DNA of 64,000 nt from Chloroflexota bacterium (lineage in GTDB: Bacteria > Chloroflexota > Anaerolineae > Anaerolineales > Villigracilaceae), in the NCBI GenBank assembly GCA_016191845.1, contig JACPVF010000011.1, positions 248,001 through 312,000 of the forward strand. Direction: 5' to 3'. Numbering within the stretch: position 1 is the first letter of the stretch; each line of letters opens with the position of its first letter. Below are positions 51,981 to 61,128 of the stretch, piece by piece. The notes beneath the pieces were generated by a model. It made no database searches. It saw only the letters and a program-made list of their open reading frames with translations, and was not told where the DNA came from. A program made the position numbers and the translations under genes.

Positions 51981-53945
51981 TCACGGAACCCGATAGGCCA
52001 CGAGAATCGTACGCGAACAATCGTGTTGATATTCCAGTTGGCCGCCCGGATGCGCGTGTACCCAGGTGAGCAACTCTGTGATGCGGTCTGGGTTGGCGAT
52101 GATGGTTTCTCCCGATACGAATTGAACCGAATCGATCGGGGCGGGCAGATTCGTCACAGGGCGAGTCTGGCTGAGGAAATACGTCGAGGCGTGTGTGCCG
52201 TACGAGTAGATGTCATTGCTGAGCAAATAAATATCCGATTGGCTGTCCACAGTCTTGACGTATTTGCCAAGGTAGGAGGCAAAACGGCCTGCCAGGTTAT
52301 CGCCGTAGCGGCACTGACCTGCAAAATCGCCATAATACGTCCACAGATTGAAGACCAGCAAACTGACCAGGATCGCGCCGACCGAAAGTCCATAGGCTGT
52401 GCGGGCCTGTTTCCAACCCAGGCCAAAATACTCGAGCATCTGGTCCAGGCCGATGGCTGCCATGATTAGCGCAGCCGGCAGTGCCATCAACATGCGGTAG
52501 GAATCTGCCGAGGGCGGGACGGCAAAGATACCGACCGCCAGCGTCGCTGCCCAGAAGTTACCGTTCAGCAACAGGTATTTCGGCGACTTCGTGCGCCACA
52601 GGGCAAGCCCCAGCCCGAGCAGGAAGATGGAAGCCGAGATCATGCTCAACATCGGGGTGGGCGAGCCGTAAAAGTCGAGGGAGGGATAATAGATCAACGC
52701 CAGGAAGGCGTGCATCACCCGTCCAAACAAGACCTGGATAGTACTTTGACCCGTGGAAGCCACCGTCTCTGCCAGCCAACCCGTGGTGAGCGTGCCATCC
52801 TGAGCCAGGCGGTTGAGGAATTGTTCAGGATAGTGCGCCACATAATAGGCTTCGGGCAGGATCATGATCAGGAAGCCACCCCAAAACGCCAGCGCCTGCG
52901 GCAGGGCAGGCTTGAACCAGGAGCGCAGGAATATGAAGCTGATGATCATGTAGACCAGGATCATGGCGGTGACCACCTGGGCGGTCAGATACACGGAAAA
53001 ATGCATCGCCAGGATGACCCCGCCCAAGGCGGTGCGCCAGGCCTGCCGCTTTTCCAATCCGCTAAGCAGGAAATACAATTCGAAGGGCACCAGCCAGGTC
53101 CCATGGATGTAGGCCACTGAGGCAATACGGCTAAAATTGATATGGGTATGCGAAATGGCAACCAGGAAGGCAGCAATGAAGGCCACCCGCTTTCCGCCAA
53201 TCTGTCGGGCCAACAAATAAATGGCGGGAATGGCCAGGATACCGCCAATGGCGGGCAGAAGGCGCAGGGCAAACGGGGTTGGGCCAAAAAATCTCAGGCA
53301 CAGGTTGATGGCCTGCAAATACAGCGCGCCGAAGTTATCCCACAAGGCGAAGGGGTTGGCCAAATCGCCCATGACGGTGGTCTGGGCGGCCATGCCCACA
53401 CGGCCCTCATCGCCATCCAGTACACGGGGGATTTCGCCCAGCCTATAGAACCGCAACGATGCTCCCAGCAGGATGACCACTAACAGGATCAAGATCTCCG
53501 CGCGATGGCTTTTCAGCCAGGCCTTCCATTCCGCCCAGGTCAATATCCTGTCAGAAAATGCGGCCACGTAGGCCAGTCCCGCCAAGGCCCAAACCGCCAA
53601 TACAGGGATGTAATTGCTGCGCGTGGAGATCTGGAACAGGCCCGATCCCACCGTGGCCAGGACAGACAGCATGAAAGCCGCAACCACCCACGCAGCACGC
53701 TCCGAGATGAGGATACGTCCCGCAATCCGCCGCGTCAGTGGACCGGGTCGCACCAACTGACTCAACAGGAATAAGACAACCCCCAACAAGCTCAATCCCT
53801 CATATTGGGGGAATAATATTTTTTCATCCAACGGGGCGGAATAAATCAGAAATTGCCCAAGCAAAATAAAGAACACACCCAAAAAGGCCACCAGCCGACG
53901 TATCCGCCTGACCTCCCCGCTTGTCTCAGGTTCCATTGTGTTCAT
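51981..53945 (-). CDS. GT39-like membrane glycosyltransferase
   Basis: 654 residues with an N-terminal helix, about 12 transmembrane segments and a C-terminal soluble portion. The extracytoplasmic loop after the early helices contains RFYRLGEIPRVLDGDEGRVGMAAQT, with the acidic DE pair of ArnT/PMT-type GT-C enzymes. It likely transfers a sugar from a polyprenyl carrier to an acceptor outside the cell. GGAGG lies upstream of the start at 53945. First gene of the three-gene glycosylation operon with methyltransferase and GT2. Confidence 0.85.
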   Translation of the reverse strand: MNTMEPETSGEVRRIRRLVAFLGVFFILLGQFLIYSAPLDEKILFPQYEGLSLLGVVLFLLSQLVRPGPLTRRIAGRILISERAAWVVAAFMLSVLATVGSGLFQISTRSNYIPVLAVWALAGLAYVAAFSDRILTWAEWKAWLKSHRAEILILLVVILLGASLRFYRLGEIPRVLDGDEGRVGMAAQTTVMGDLANPFALWDNFGALYLQAINLCLRFFGPTPFALRLLPAIGGILAIPAIYLLARQIGGKRVAFIAAFLVAISHTHINFSRIASVAYIHGTWLVPFELYFLLSGLEKRQAWRTALGGVILAMHFSVYLTAQVVTAMILVYMIISFIFLRSWFKPALPQALAFWGGFLIMILPEAYYVAHYPEQFLNRLAQDGTLTTGWLAETVASTGQSTIQVLFGRVMHAFLALIYYPSLDFYGSPTPMLSMISASIFLLGLGLALWRTKSPKYLLLNGNFWAATLAVGIFAVPPSADSYRMLMALPAALIMAAIGLDQMLEYFGLGWKQARTAYGLSVGAILVSLLVFNLWTYYGDFAGQCRYGDNLAGRFASYLGKYVKTVDSQSDIYLLSNDIYSYGTHASTYFLSQTRPVTNLPAPIDSVQFVSGETIIANPDRITELLTWVHAHPGGQLEYQHDCSRTILVAYRVP

Positions 53946-54148
53946 CCATGCCTCCGTAACTTGTGCTCTGTCTGGTCCTGTCCGAACAGAACACTGGATT
54001 AATCTTCCTTCATGTATAGTGAAAAGATTGTTAGAAATTGATTGACGTTCAGATTGTATCCTATATCCCTAATATGGCAATGGTCTCCCCCCTTGCGCGA
54101 GATTTCACACAGGGGAAATAATCGTATAGCAAAATTTTAACTTTCAAG
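53946..54148. other. Intergenic region upstream of the glycosylation operon and the ncRNA candidate
   Basis: About 200 bp, AT-rich relative to flanking genes, no credible ORF. It contains GATTGACGTTC (54040) and a TATCC/TATATC cluster (54057-54066) that could be promoter elements. No clear repeat was seen. Confidence 0.4.
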
Positions 54149-54160
54149 TATAATATGTTA

Positions 54161-54441
54161 ACATCCGAAAGGATTTAGAACAGCCTATTCTCTGCCGCCC
54201 GTTTTGCGGCCACTGCTCGATTACGGATTTGACACTTCTGGGTACGACACCGCCCCCTTTTTCGGCGGATCACAAACCGATTTTTGCCAGGACCATGCAC
54301 CTGTTTGACTTCACCCTGAGCCATTCCACGGTTTAACCACCACCCCGTACCGCATTTTGCGGGACGTGAGTCTGTCGCACCCATCCGAGCCGATTCGCAG
54401 CTGTGGCCCTCCCCGGGCACCTGGCTGCGTCTTGTTTTTTA
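54161..54441 (+). ncRNA. Candidate structured ncRNA or recX leader
   Basis: About 280 nt from shortly after TATAAT (54149-54154) to a strong terminator (GCAGC...GCCC/GGGC...GCTGC, then TTGTTTTTT) ending at 54440. Inside are several hairpins with similar loops, e.g. ATCC-GAAA-GGAT, CCGC...GCGG and CCGCC...GGCGG. Reading frames in both strands are short and unlike any family. recX begins 6 nt after the T-run with no ribosome site, so the RNA is either an independent ncRNA or an attenuating leader. It does not match tmRNA, RNase P, SRP or a riboswitch that I know. Confidence 0.5.
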
Positions 54442-54446
54442 ATAAC

Positions 54447-55103
54447 ATGAAAACGATCACGGCCATCGAAGCACAGAAGAATGACCCGAATCGGGTGAAC
54501 ATCTACCTCGACGGGGAGTTTGCCTTCGGGCTGTCGCGCATCGTGGCCGCCTGGCTGAAGACCGGTCAACGGCTGGACGAGGCCAAGATCGCCAGTCTGC
54601 AGGCCGCCGAGTCACGCGAACGGGCTTTCCAACAGGCCATGCTGTTCCTGAGCTACCGCGCCCGCTCCGAAGCGGAGATTCGACAGAACCTGCGCAAACA
54701 TGAGTATGCCGACGAAGTCATCGAGGAGACCCTCCAAAAGCTCCGAGAGGCCCGTCTGGCCGACGACAACGAATTCGCCCGCGCGTGGGTGGAAAATCGC
54801 AGCACCTTCCGTCCGCGCGGCAGACGGGCACTGGCGTTGGAATTACGCCAGAAAGGCCTGGATGATGAGGCCACCCGTTCCGCCCTGGCAGGGGTGGACG
54901 AGGAAGTCCTGGCCTACGAAGCGGCCCGGAAACGGGTCAGCAGGCTCAAAGGTCTGGACTGGACCGAATTCCGAAAAAAATTAAGTGAATTCCTGGCGCG
55001 GCGGGGCTTTCCTTATTCCGTCATTGCTCCCACAGTCAGTCGCATCTGGAATGAGTCACATCCCGGGCAGGATCAAACTATTGATGACGAGGAACGAATA
55101 TGA
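54447..55103 (+). CDS. recX: Regulatory protein RecX
   Basis: 218 residues made of three-helix RecX repeats: RERAFQQAMLFLSYRARSEAEIRQNLRKHEYADEVIEETLQKL is the diagnostic core and FARAWVENRSTFRPRGRRALALELRQKG follows. RecX binds inside the RecA filament groove and inhibits RecA. The recA gene is not in the window. ATG 54447 has no ribosome site and lies 6 nt after a terminator T-run. The end overlaps rny by 4 bp (ATGA). Confidence 0.9.
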   Translation: MKTITAIEAQKNDPNRVNIYLDGEFAFGLSRIVAAWLKTGQRLDEAKIASLQAAESRERAFQQAMLFLSYRARSEAEIRQNLRKHEYADEVIEETLQKLREARLADDNEFARAWVENRSTFRPRGRRALALELRQKGLDDEATRSALAGVDEEVLAYEAARKRVSRLKGLDWTEFRKKLSEFLARRGFPYSVIAPTVSRIWNESHPGQDQTIDDEERI

Positions 55104-56626
55104 ACCTACTGAATATCATTCTTGATATCGTGTTTCTAGGTGTGGGTACTCTGTTGGGCTATTTTCTGCATCGCTACCAGGCAGATCGAGCCCTCCAAAA
55201 CCAGCAGCAAAAAGCCGACAGCATCCTGAAGGGTGCCAACGAACAGGCACGACTGATCGAGTCGCAGGCACGCGAGAATGCGGTCAAAATCGTGCAGGCC
55301 GCCGAATCGGAAATCAAGGAACGCCGCATCGAGCTGAACCGAGAGACCGATCGCCTCGACAAGCGCCGCTCCGAACTGGACAGCCGCGTCGAGAAACTGG
55401 AACAGCGCGAGCAGGCCCTGAACAAACGCCAATCCACCGTAGACCGCCGTCATAACGAGATCGAAAAGGTCTACCAGGACCAGGTGGCCAAATTGCAGGA
55501 AGTGGCGCAGATGACCCAGGACGAAGCCCGCAAGGAGCTGTTCGCCGCGGTCGAGAAGGAAGCGCGGGGCGACATGGCGCGCATCATCCGCCAGATCGAG
55601 GCCGAGGCCCGCGAGGAAGGCGAGAAGCGCGCCCGCAAGTTGATCGCCGACGCCATTCAGCGTGTGGCCTCGGAGCACGTGGCCGAAGTCACCCGCGCCG
55701 TGGTAACCCTGCCCAACGAAGAAATGAAGGGCCGCATCGTGGGCCGCAACGGCCGCAACATCAAGGCCTTCGAACAGGCGGCGGGCGTGGACGTGATCGT
55801 GGACGACACCCCCGACTCGGTCACCATCTCCTGCTTCGACTCGGTCCGCCGTGAGATCGGCCGCCGCGCCCTGGCCAAGTTGATCCTGGACGGGCGCATC
55901 CATCCCGCCCACATCGAGAAGATCGTCGAGGACGAGACCAAGGCCGTCGAGAAGATCATCAACGAAGCGGGCGAGCAGGCTGCCTACGACGCCAACATCG
56001 CGGGGCTGCACCCCGAGATCCTGCGCATGATGGGCCGCCTCAAGTTCCGCACCTCGTATGGACAGAATCAACTCTCGCACGCGGTGGAAGTGTCCAAGCT
56101 GGCGGGCATCCTGGCTGCCGAGATCGGCGCGGATGTCAACCTGGCCAAACAGGGCGGCTTCCTGCACGATATCGGCAAGGCCATGGACCACAACCAGGAA
56201 GGCACGCACGCCCAACTCGGCGCGGAATTCTGCAAACGCTACGGCGTCCACCCCAAGGTGGTCAACGCCATCGCCTCGCACCACCACGAAGTCGAACAGG
56301 ACTCCATCGAAGCGGTCATCGCCGAAGCAGCTGACGCCATCTCGGGCGCCCGCCCCGGCGCCCGCCGCGAGGACCTGGAGGCCTACATCAAGCGCATCCG
56401 CTCGCTGGAGGAAATGTCCATGTCTTTCGAAGGTGTGCAGCAGGCCTTCGCCATCCAAGCCGGCCGTGAAGTGCGCATCATCGTCAAGCCCGAAACCATC
56501 GACGACCTGGCCTCCGCCCGCCTGGCTCGCGACGTGGCCAAGAAGATCGAAGAGACCATGCAGTACCCGGGCCAGATCCGCGTGACGGTCATCCGCGAGA
56601 CACGGTCGACGGAGTACGCAAAGTAA
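55100..56626 (+). CDS. rny: Ribonuclease Y
   Basis: 508 residues. An N-terminal transmembrane helix (about 4-23) anchors a long charged coiled coil (about 30-190), a KH RNA-binding domain (MKGRIVGRNGRNIKAFEQAAGVD) and an HD domain with catalytic FLHDIGKAMDH and IASHHHEVE. It is a membrane-bound endonuclease that initiates mRNA decay and shapes riboswitch and leader RNA turnover, which may matter for the attenuators in this genome. It is translationally coupled to recX. Confidence 0.97.
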   Translation: MNLLNIILDIVFLGVGTLLGYFLHRYQADRALQNQQQKADSILKGANEQARLIESQARENAVKIVQAAESEIKERRIELNRETDRLDKRRSELDSRVEKLEQREQALNKRQSTVDRRHNEIEKVYQDQVAKLQEVAQMTQDEARKELFAAVEKEARGDMARIIRQIEAEAREEGEKRARKLIADAIQRVASEHVAEVTRAVVTLPNEEMKGRIVGRNGRNIKAFEQAAGVDVIVDDTPDSVTISCFDSVRREIGRRALAKLILDGRIHPAHIEKIVEDETKAVEKIINEAGEQAAYDANIAGLHPEILRMMGRLKFRTSYGQNQLSHAVEVSKLAGILAAEIGADVNLAKQGGFLHDIGKAMDHNQEGTHAQLGAEFCKRYGVHPKVVNAIASHHHEVEQDSIEAVIAEAADAISGARPGARREDLEAYIKRIRSLEEMSMSFEGVQQAFAIQAGREVRIIVKPETIDDLASARLARDVAKKIEETMQYPGQIRVTVIRETRSTEYAK

Positions 56627-56646
56627 AATCAAAAGTGGAAAAAATA

Positions 56647-56682
56647 AAAAGAAGGCGACCATTGTGGTCGCCTTCTTTTTAT
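56647..56682. terminator. Bidirectional terminator
   Basis: AAAAGAAGGCGACCA/TGGTCGCCTTCTTTTT between rny and the convergent gene. Confidence 0.93.
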
Positions 56683-57569
56683 AACATCATCACCTCTGGC
56701 TTCAACCCCAACTCGTCGATCAGTCCATTCAACTCCTCATCGGACAATCTTCTCCCCTTCCCCGCATACGCAGTGAGGACAGCTTCCATCATATTCGTGC
56801 CAAACGACCTGCCGTCATACCTCGGCGTAGAGGTGATGATCGTTTTCACGCCGCGTTGGCGCAGGGTTTCGATGTTGTCCTCGGTGGTGGTGTTCGTGAC
56901 CACGGTCTTGCCATCGAGGCGGGCGGGCATGTATTTGCGCATGAAGAGGAAGTCGCCCGCGATCAGGTCGGATTCCTCGAAGTATTTGACATATTTCGGT
57001 TCTTTTTCCGCGCCGTCACTGCCATAGAAGATCATGGACATGGGGAAGTGGCTGACGATGGGCAGCATCACGCGCGCGACGCGTTTGAAGGCGGGAATGC
57101 CGTAGACCGGTAATGGGACTCCCAATGCCACCATCAGGTCGCCAAAGACGGTTTGGTCCGCGACTTCGGCCACAGCCTGGGCCAGCCCAAGGCGGTCCAC
57201 GGCCACGGGGACGAATGCCTGTTTGAAGTGGACATCGCCTAACTGCGGGCGGGCCAACTCAAAGACGCGGCGCTCGAGGGTGTGTTTGAGTCCACGGCCA
57301 TCGCATAGCGGAGTCTTCGTCACGCCTGCGACCATCTTGAGCGCGGCGTGCAGCGGATACTCGCGCTCGTCGAGGCGCAGATATAGATCCACGCCGCCGA
57401 CGCCAAAGGCGTCCACTTTGCCGTCGAGGTCGAGGTACATTTGGCGGGCCTTGGCCACATCACCATCCAGGCCGATGCGCTCGACTAGAATCTCCTCACC
57501 CTTGAGGAAGATGGTGACGCTCTTGTTGCGCTTCGAACTCCCCAAGCTGATGCTGACGGCTCGCTTCAT
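56679..57569 (-). CDS. Conserved protein, 'quinate 5-dehydrogenase-like'
   Basis: 296 residues starting MKRAVSISLGSSKRNKSVTIF, with VDAFGVGGVDLYLRLDEREYPL, TPLCDGRGLKHTLERRV and VVTNTTTEDNIETLRQRGVKTIITSTPRYDGRSFGTNMMEAVL. I recall this family being labelled quinate 5-dehydrogenase in databases. A Rossmann-like core is visible only weakly, and I would not trust the enzymatic name. It is the last gene of a minus-strand run with an MBL-fold protein and a transporter. Confidence 0.65.
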   Translation of the reverse strand: MKRAVSISLGSSKRNKSVTIFLKGEEILVERIGLDGDVAKARQMYLDLDGKVDAFGVGGVDLYLRLDEREYPLHAALKMVAGVTKTPLCDGRGLKHTLERRVFELARPQLGDVHFKQAFVPVAVDRLGLAQAVAEVADQTVFGDLMVALGVPLPVYGIPAFKRVARVMLPIVSHFPMSMIFYGSDGAEKEPKYVKYFEESDLIAGDFLFMRKYMPARLDGKTVVTNTTTEDNIETLRQRGVKTIITSTPRYDGRSFGTNMMEAVLTAYAGKGRRLSDEELNGLIDELGLKPEVMML

Positions 57570-57570
57570 A

Positions 57571-58224
57571 TTACTCTCCTACAAACGGATTGGACCGCTT
57601 CTCCCGCCCCACCGTTGTCTCGGGACCGTGTCCCGAGAGCAGACGGGTTTCATCGGGCAGAGTATACACCTGCTCACGGATGCTGCGTTCCAGCGTAGCG
57701 AAGTCGCCACCAGGCAGGTCAGTGCGGCCGACCGAGCCTGCAAAGATCAGGTCGCCACAGAAGCACACACCTCGACTTCGGGCTTCGCCAGGCTCGGCCA
57801 CGTAGAAAATGCAATGTCCCCTGGTATGGCCTGGCGTGAAGCGGACTTCGAAGACCACGTTCCCGAGACGAAGGATCTGGCCTTGATACAAGTCGATGGT
57901 GGGCTCGGGGCCCGGATCGATGTCGAAGCCGAAGGCGGCGCCGCCCCCGCCCGAGCGCCAGAGGACATGGTCGTCGGGATGCAGGGCCACGAGAGGAAGC
58001 GGGTTCAGCGCATCGGCGATGGCGCCCGCACCGCCGAGGTGGTCGAAGTGGGCGTGGGTGTACCATAGGTGGGCGATGCGCCAGCCACGACTCCGCGCTT
58101 CGGACAGGATCAACTCGCCGTCCCAGGATGGATCGATAACAGCCGCGTCGCGGGTGTCGGAATCCGCCACAAGGTAGGCGTTCGTCTGGGCAGGGCCGAG
58201 GGTAAAAGTCACGATCTCAAGCAT
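57571..58224 (-). CDS. MBL-fold hydrolase (glyoxalase II-like)
   Basis: 217 residues. The metallo-beta-lactamase signature THAHFDHLGG, the FTPGHTRGHCIFY histidine, GDLIFAGSVGRTDLPGGD and a final SGHGPETTVG are all present, giving a two-metal site. It resembles GloB2-type hydroxyacylglutathione hydrolases and other small thioester/lactone hydrolases. ATG 58224 has GAGGTG upstream and overlaps the transporter stop by a few bases, so the two are co-translated. Substrate not established. Confidence 0.88.
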   Translation of the reverse strand: MLEIVTFTLGPAQTNAYLVADSDTRDAAVIDPSWDGELILSEARSRGWRIAHLWYTHAHFDHLGGAGAIADALNPLPLVALHPDDHVLWRSGGGGAAFGFDIDPGPEPTIDLYQGQILRLGNVVFEVRFTPGHTRGHCIFYVAEPGEARSRGVCFCGDLIFAGSVGRTDLPGGDFATLERSIREQVYTLPDETRLLSGHGPETTVGREKRSNPFVGE

Positions 58225-59341
58225 GTTCACCTCGCGGAGAAAAGGTCAGAGTCAGGAGGAGCGCCAGGCCGATCGCGCCCAGGCTGACGGGGTAGACCAG
58301 GTCGGGGGCTTGGTTGTAGAGCAAGCCTGCCAGCATCGGAGAGAGGGTTAGCGCGATCGAGGCGACGGTCTCGTTCATGCCAAAAGCCAGGCCCATCTGC
58401 GACTCATGGACTAGTCCGCGCACCTGGGCCGAGAGCATCGGGCGCACGGCGCGGAATCCGCCCAACAGGAAATAGGCCAGCGCGTAGATCGGGAAGGCCG
58501 TCACGCGCCAGATGAGCAGGGCAAAGGTCGCGGCCAAAACCTGACCGATGAGCATGCCGCGCCGCGCCGAAAACCATGAGCCGAAGGCAAACGTGATGAG
58601 GGCATTTCCCAGCACCGCCACGGATCCCAACAAACCGATCTGCTGTAACGTCAGACCGCGCTGGGTTTGCAGAAAGTTGGTCGTCAGCGGCTGGGGCAGG
58701 TACATGGCAAAGATGATGACGAAGACCAGCGCGATGAACCCGAGATAACGCGTATTGTTCCACAAACTGGGCGGCGGCGCCTCGGGGTCGTGATGGTCGA
58801 GCGGCTGCGGCTTGATGAAGACCAGGAAGGCCGTGGAGACCACGAAGGTCACGGCCGCCGCGGCAAAGACCCAGCGCAGGCCAAAATGTTCGCCGATCCA
58901 ACCGCCCGTCAGCGGCCCCAGGACCGCTCCGACGTTAAAGGCCGCCGATGTGAACGACAATGCGCGGCTCACGCTCCACGCGCCGCGCGCGGCGGTCACG
59001 TAACTGCTGAGCGGCGAAGAGACGAAGGCAGTGAAACCGTAGAGGAGTAATCCCGCCACGAAGAGCGGCAGCGCCGAAGCAGCCGCCATCAACAACGCCG
59101 CCAGGATACCGATCAACCAGGCCGCGATCAACAACGGGCGGCGGCCGATGCGGTCAGAGAGAAAGCCTGCAGGCACATGCGAGATCATCATCGCCAGCCC
59201 CGCAGAACTCAAGATGGCGCCGATCGCCACAGGGTCCGCGCCGAGGTTTTGGAGATGGATGGATTGAAAGTACATGAACGTGCCCTCGCCGATCCCCCAG
59301 GTGAACAGGGCGAGGAAAATCAAAACGAGACTTGGATTCAC
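58217..59341 (-). CDS. MFS transporter
   Basis: 374 residues with about 11-12 transmembrane helices. The A-motif between helices 2 and 3 is GFLSDRIGRRPLL, diagnostic of the major facilitator superfamily, and GPLTGGWIGEHFGLRWVF is typical of drug or sugar-efflux type members. Substrate unknown. The start is GTG 59341, overlapping the preceding hydrolase stop by 4 bp (GTGA), with the MBL gene overlapping downstream: a tightly packed operon. Confidence 0.87.
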   Translation of the reverse strand: MNPSLVLIFLALFTWGIGEGTFMYFQSIHLQNLGADPVAIGAILSSAGLAMMISHVPAGFLSDRIGRRPLLIAAWLIGILAALLMAAASALPLFVAGLLLYGFTAFVSSPLSSYVTAARGAWSVSRALSFTSAAFNVGAVLGPLTGGWIGEHFGLRWVFAAAAVTFVVSTAFLVFIKPQPLDHHDPEAPPPSLWNNTRYLGFIALVFVIIFAMYLPQPLTTNFLQTQRGLTLQQIGLLGSVAVLGNALITFAFGSWFSARRGMLIGQVLAATFALLIWRVTAFPIYALAYFLLGGFRAVRPMLSAQVRGLVHESQMGLAFGMNETVASIALTLSPMLAGLLYNQAPDLVYPVSLGAIGLALLLTLTFSPRGEHA

Positions 59342-60114
59342 AAAGACCGCTCCACACGACGGATAAAATCGAGCGCCAACTCAAAAGCCTGGAGTCGGGC
59401 CGCATCACGCGGGACGACGTGGCCTGATCCCGTTATATAAGCCTTGACCTTGTCTGACGTGCCCAGGTCGGCGTAGATACGCTCCATGTTCTCGGGCAGG
59501 ACGTAAGTGTCGTCCTTCGAGTGGATAAGCAGGGTCGGCACCTTGACCTGCGGCAGGGCGGCACGCATCTCGGCCAGCAGTCCATTCAACTCCGCAATGG
59601 AACGGACAGGGTTCTGCGGATACGAGACGTGGTCCTGCCAGACCTGCGGGTCGAACCAGCCCGAGCCAGGCGGCAGATTACTCTTGGGCATGTATGGCAT
59701 GAACAGGCTGAGGAGTTTCAGATACCTCATGCGCGGATCGGATGGCAGCGCATACGGCGTGGACATGACTGCCACACCCGCCACGTCCAGCCGTGTAGAC
59801 GACAGCAGGGACAGGACTCCGCCCATCGAAAGCCCGACCAAGATGACGTGGTCCACGGAGCCGCGCAAAAGGTGGTGACCATCTTCGACGGAGGCCAGCC
59901 AGTCGGTGTAGCGCGAGCGGATCATATCCTCGGGATGGGTGGCATGTCCTGCGAGGCGAACGCCCAGGCAGGTGTAGCCCTTTTCGTGCAGGTAGTCCCC
60001 CATCCAGCGCATTTCCTTGGGCGCACCCGTGAAGCCGTGCGTGAGCAGGCAGCCCAGTTTGCGATTATTCGTAGGAAGGAAGAACGGTTCAGCGGTGGGG
60101 ATGATCTGGGTCAA
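59338..60114 (-). CDS. Alpha/beta-hydrolase, carboxylesterase/monoacylglycerol lipase-like
   Basis: 258 residues from TTG 60114 (preceded by GGAGAA), reading M-TQIIPTAEPFFLP, the usual beginning for this family. The oxyanion loop is LTHGFTGAPKEMRWMG, the nucleophile elbow GLSMGG, and the acid-His region HSKDDTYVLPENME...TGSGHVVPRDAA. It resembles Est30-type carboxylesterases. An upstream ATG 60153 would increase overlap with the previous gene to 65 bp and lacks a ribosome site. The substrate is probably a medium-chain ester. Confidence 0.85.
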   Translation of the reverse strand: MTQIIPTAEPFFLPTNNRKLGCLLTHGFTGAPKEMRWMGDYLHEKGYTCLGVRLAGHATHPEDMIRSRYTDWLASVEDGHHLLRGSVDHVILVGLSMGGVLSLLSSTRLDVAGVAVMSTPYALPSDPRMRYLKLLSLFMPYMPKSNLPPGSGWFDPQVWQDHVSYPQNPVRSIAELNGLLAEMRAALPQVKVPTLLIHSKDDTYVLPENMERIYADLGTSDKVKAYITGSGHVVPRDAARLQAFELALDFIRRVERSL

Positions 60115-60844
60115 GGTTGTTCTCCAAAAGTTGTAGGGCACTCCTGTAGCCATCGAGCCTGGGTGCGACAGGCCACAGCAGATGATAGACCTGCTCGATC
60201 TGGTCACTGGCGTCGAGGACAAATTCATCCATTTCGAGTTTGGACAGGTACAGGTAGGGACGCGTGTACGCGTCAGGATGGGTTTCGGGCTGGTTCTGGT
60301 AATAGCGCTTGATGTGGGCCAATTGCTGATCCACCGCGAGGGGAGGCAGGAAGTCCAGACCGAGGGTATTGGGTTGGGCTCTGAGAAAAATCTGCCACAA
60401 CACGAACTCAGGATGATCGCGCAGATAGACAAAGTCCAAGCCATACCAATCACCCTTGATCTCTTCGACCATCCTGTACTTGTCCTCCTGAAGTTCCCTT
60501 GCAAAACGTTCCCTGGTCGGACGCCAGACCTGGCGCGCCCACAAGATGTCGGTCAGCAGGTGGATGAAGTAGCCCAGACGATAAGAGAAATGTCCAGCGT
60601 CAGCAGGCTCCGCCCCCAGCAGGTACAGGCGATAAAAGGTCAGATCATGGATATCGCCTTCGGATTGGCCGCCCGCCTGTAAAAAGTGTGTAACCTGTTT
60701 GGGCGGGTCGAAATGCTCCCATTTTTCATCGGGAATCCCCGAATCGGGTGCCACATTCCCGAGCGCAAACTGGGCTGCATCCAAGCCGTGAATGCGTGTC
60801 AGGAGAGTAGACGCAATACGCAGGTGGGAAATCCAGGTGGTCAT
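60089..60844 (-). CDS. Zinc-dependent phospholipase C-like / conserved protein
   Basis: 251 residues. The sequence begins MTTWISHLRIASTLL and contains ALGNVAPDSG, VTHFL, FSYRLGYFIHLLTDILWARQV and a Tyr/Arg-rich second half. The spaced His and Asp residues (SHL, SGIPDE, THF, HLLTDI) recall the zinc-dependent phospholipase C fold, and homologues are usually labelled so. Helical content is high. Without alignment the enzyme name is tentative. First gene of the five-gene minus-strand operon. Confidence 0.6.
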   Translation of the reverse strand: MTTWISHLRIASTLLTRIHGLDAAQFALGNVAPDSGIPDEKWEHFDPPKQVTHFLQAGGQSEGDIHDLTFYRLYLLGAEPADAGHFSYRLGYFIHLLTDILWARQVWRPTRERFARELQEDKYRMVEEIKGDWYGLDFVYLRDHPEFVLWQIFLRAQPNTLGLDFLPPLAVDQQLAHIKRYYQNQPETHPDAYTRPYLYLSKLEMDEFVLDASDQIEQVYHLLWPVAPRLDGYRSALQLLENNLDPDHPHR

Positions 60845-60907
60845 GCAGAAATTATACGCCTACGCAGGTGGATATAAGAATCCGTAAGCTCAACTTGTAG
60901 ACCCCAC

Positions 60908-61060
60908 TTAATTTCTCATCCAAGCAGGATTGAGCCTCGCCACTTGCGGGTAAATGGGACAGTCCTCGGTGTGCGCGCCTTGCAGGTAGCCCGTGGACAT
61001 GAGGAACTCGTTGACGATCTCGCCCCCTGTGAAGACGAAGGTCTTCTTCAAGACTTGAAC
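60908..61060 (-). pseudogene. 3' stub of a DNA-3-methyladenine glycosylase I gene
   Basis: The last 47 or so codons of a Tag protein remain: KKTFVFTGGEIVNEFLMSTGYLQGAHTEDCPIY and the end LNPAWMRN, followed by a stop at 60908. Upstream, near 61055, the sequence switches abruptly to AT-rich DNA with no Tag N-terminus. The stub is GC-rich like the rest of the window and is therefore probably the native tag, cut by recombination. A complete, more AT-rich tag lies immediately beside it. Confidence 0.8.
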
Positions 61061-61128
61061 ACAATAACTACGGTAAAAGGATAGTTCTATCAACAGATTT
61101 AATCCTATGAGTGTATTATTTGGAAATG

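Noticed and set aside
54175-54420. 81-codon basic minus-strand ORF in the recX leader
   Set aside because: No ribosome site, no family resemblance, and it runs against the plus-strand promoter and terminator that bound this region.
55136-56662. 508-codon minus-strand frame opposite rny
   Set aside because: Shadow of RNase Y. Its Asp/Gly/Phe-rich composition mirrors the coiled-coil codons.
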